Shown here piece by piece: positions 6,281 to 7,451 of a stretch of 7,451 nt of DNA (within the stretch, counting starts at the first letter, position 1; every line of letters starts with the position of its first letter). Below the pieces are notes generated by a model. It was not told where the DNA came from. It did no database searches and saw nothing but the letters and a program-made list of their open reading frames with translations. The position numbers and the translations under genes were made by a program. Source of the DNA: Flavobacteriales bacterium (GTDB lineage: Bacteria > Bacteroidota > Bacteroidia > NS11-12g > UBA9320); assembly GCA_020635455.1 (NCBI GenBank), contig JACJZT010000015.1, positions 1 through 7,451 on the forward strand, read 5' to 3'.

Positions 6281-7351
6281 ATGAACGAACTTAAACAAAA
6301 AAGGGAATGGAGTGCCTATCTGAAAGAAATTGATGGTAAATCGAGGATTGTAATTGAGTTTTTGGAAAACTCCAATAATCTGGAAAGGATTCGGAAGATT
6401 AGAGGAATAATAAGGGATAATCGGGATGGAAACTGGCATATTCCGGATTTGCCTGAGAACAGGGTTACCTTTGGAATCAGGGACGAGCAGAAAAATACGT
6501 CAAAAAAATCGACTGGAATTGCCCTTAAGTTGTTTTCTGATTGGCTTAAATCGAGGCGCTACAGCGAGAGTTCTATAAATACATATGTTGATTCAATGCG
6601 AGTATTCTTAGGTTTTCATGGAAGTAAGAACGTTAATGAGATCACGCAGGAGGATGTTGTTGATTTTAATGTTTCGTATATTTTGAAGAAGGGTTTATCT
6701 GCCTCGTATCAGAATCAGGTTATAAATGCAATAAAATTGTTTTATGTAGTAGTTGAGAACCGCAAGTTAAACATACAGGAGCTACACCGTCCAAAGAGGG
6801 AAAAGAAATTGCCGAATGTACTTAGCAAAGAGGAAATAAGGGACATTTTAAATGCCTTGCCCAATCTAAAACACCGAAGCATGTTGAGTTTGATTTACAG
6901 TTGCGGATTACGTCGTGGTGAACTATTGAAGTTAAAACCGTCCGATATTGATTCGAAAAGGAACATAATTATTGTTCGGCAAGCAAAGGGCAGGAAAGAC
7001 AGAATGTTACCTTTATCTCCTAAAGTTTTGATTTTACTAAGGGAATATTATAAATTTTACAAACCGCAACACTGGCTTTTTGAAGGGCAGAAACCGGGAA
7101 CGCCCTATGATGAAAGGAGCTTGTCATATATTTTGAAAAAGGCAGTTCGCAAAAGCGGTATAAAAAAGCCGGTTTCACTTCACTGGTTGCGACACAGTTA
7201 CGCGACTCATTTGTTGGAGTCGGGAACTGATCTGAGATACATACAGACCTTATTAGGGCATAAGAGCAGCACAACCACTGAAATCTACGCACATGTTAGT
7301 ACTAGAAGCATACTTAGTATCAAAAGTCCATTCGATGATTTGGATAATTAA
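6281..7351 (+). CDS. Tyrosine recombinase (site-specific integrase)
   Basis: This 356-residue enzyme cuts and rejoins DNA at specific sites through a 3'-phosphotyrosine link. Three parts are visible. An N-terminal module (about 20-66) has a helix ending IRKIRGI, then GNWHIPDLPENR, like the W-x-x-P preamble seen in many Bacteroidota integrases. A SAM-like core-binding domain covers about 80-165. The catalytic domain (about 177-340) has Arg211 in CGLRRGELL, Lys236 in RQAKGRKDR, His301 and Arg304 in LHWLRHSYATHLL, His327 in LLGHKSS, and Tyr336 in TEIYAHV. All six expected residues are present, so it should be active. The C-terminus IKSPFDDL resembles the end of Xer-like and IntI-like enzymes. 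The distance from Lys236 to His301 (65 residues) leaves no room for the extra IntI domain, so it is not a classical integron integrase. ATG 6281 is preferred over an upstream TTG (6263) inside the -7 box. Host Xer function, phage origin and element mobility remain open. Confidence 0.93.
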   Translation: MNELKQKREWSAYLKEIDGKSRIVIEFLENSNNLERIRKIRGIIRDNRDGNWHIPDLPENRVTFGIRDEQKNTSKKSTGIALKLFSDWLKSRRYSESSINTYVDSMRVFLGFHGSKNVNEITQEDVVDFNVSYILKKGLSASYQNQVINAIKLFYVVVENRKLNIQELHRPKREKKLPNVLSKEEIRDILNALPNLKHRSMLSLIYSCGLRRGELLKLKPSDIDSKRNIIIVRQAKGRKDRMLPLSPKVLILLREYYKFYKPQHWLFEGQKPGTPYDERSLSYILKKAVRKSGIKKPVSLHWLRHSYATHLLESGTDLRYIQTLLGHKSSTTTEIYAHVSTRSILSIKSPFDDLDN

Positions 7352-7388
7352 ATCAATAGATTTATTGTTGAATAAATAAACAACGATT
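7352..7388 (+). other. AT-rich tail of the integrase gene with two competing weak hairpins
   Basis: ATTTATT (7360-7366) and AATAAAT (7371-7377) can pair around a GTTG loop. Alternatively ATTGTTG (7364-7370) can pair with CAACGAT (7381-7387), with one G-T pair and a 10-base loop. The two structures exclude each other and neither is followed by a T run, so this is not a convincing terminator. It is the only visible structure between the integrase and the window end. Confidence 0.3.
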
Positions 7389-7442
7389 ATGCCCAAATCT
7401 CAACTTGCAAAGATCTTAAGGAGCAATAGAGTGGAGGTATAA
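7389..7442 (+). CDS. Possible 17-codon ORF at the window edge
   Basis: ATG 7389 opens a 17-residue reading frame (MPKSQLAKILRSNRVEV) ending at TAA 7440-7442. The peptide is basic and could form one amphipathic helix. Directly after it AAAGGAG (7441-7447), a Shine-Dalgarno-like sequence, precedes the cut end of the window, so a further gene could start just outside. No clear ribosome site or -7 element is seen before this ATG, and an ORF of this size is expected by chance. A leader peptide for a downstream gene is one reading; chance is at least as likely. Confidence 0.15.
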   Translation: MPKSQLAKILRSNRVEV

Positions 7443-7451
7443 AGGAGTTAT

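Noticed and set aside
6281..7351. Classical integron integrase (IntI), suggested by the IKSPFDDL C-terminus
   Set aside because: Only 65 residues separate Lys236 from His301, which leaves no room for the additional IntI-specific domain, and no attI/attC pair can be shown in the window.
7367..7373. GTTGAAT matches the integron core-site pattern GTTRRRY
   Set aside because: This pattern is expected more than ten times by chance in a window of this size, and no partner RYYYAAC site with attC-like folding is seen around it.

Overview
The window reads as a piece of chromosome from a member of the Bacteroidota. The basis is: (i) promoter-like TAnnTTTG -7 elements (TACTTTTG before guaA, TATATTTG before the integrase) placed only a few bases before start codons; (ii) little or no Shine-Dalgarno sequence before most genes; (iii) protein features typical of that phylum, such as a Bacteroidota-type GuaA, an RsmB/NOP methyltransferase with a CSGAGGKS SAM loop, and a tyrosine recombinase with a W-x-I-P N-terminal module. 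No genus can be named from the sequence alone. All complete genes are on the + strand.

Layout. Bases 1-117 hold the last 38 codons of a probable M16-family (insulinase-like) protease, closed by a clear rho-independent terminator (137-168). Next is a two-component system in the order kinase then regulator: a membrane histidine kinase without HAMP (239-1372), then an OmpR-type response regulator (1484-2176). They are separated by a 111-bp gap rich in dyad symmetry that probably contains a second promoter. After a 98-bp gap with a small hairpin and a good -7 element comes a tight three-gene operon: guaA (GMP synthase, start re-assigned to ATG 2275), a secreted type-1 periplasmic-binding-fold protein (3808-4932, 3 bp after guaA), and an RsmB/NOP-type rRNA cytosine-5 methyltransferase (4929-6065, ATGA overlap). 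A 215-bp non-coding stretch follows. It carries a weak AT-rich hairpin, a perfect 10-bp palindrome embedded in a longer dyad, and a -7 element. It leads into a complete tyrosine recombinase (6281-7351). The last 100 bases hold overlapping weak hairpins and a possible 17-codon ORF followed by a purine-rich AAAGGAG at the window edge.

How the parts relate. The first 6 kb looks like ordinary core genome: nucleotide synthesis, rRNA modification and signalling. The least routine part is the recombinase, with its palindromic upstream region and the cut-off region after it, which may be the edge of an accessory segment. No defence system, CRISPR array, insertion sequence, tRNA or rRNA gene is visible. 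Nothing here can be called a new system on the sequence alone; the best leads are the recombinase N-terminal module, its palindromic upstream site and the paired dyads in front of the two-component genes.
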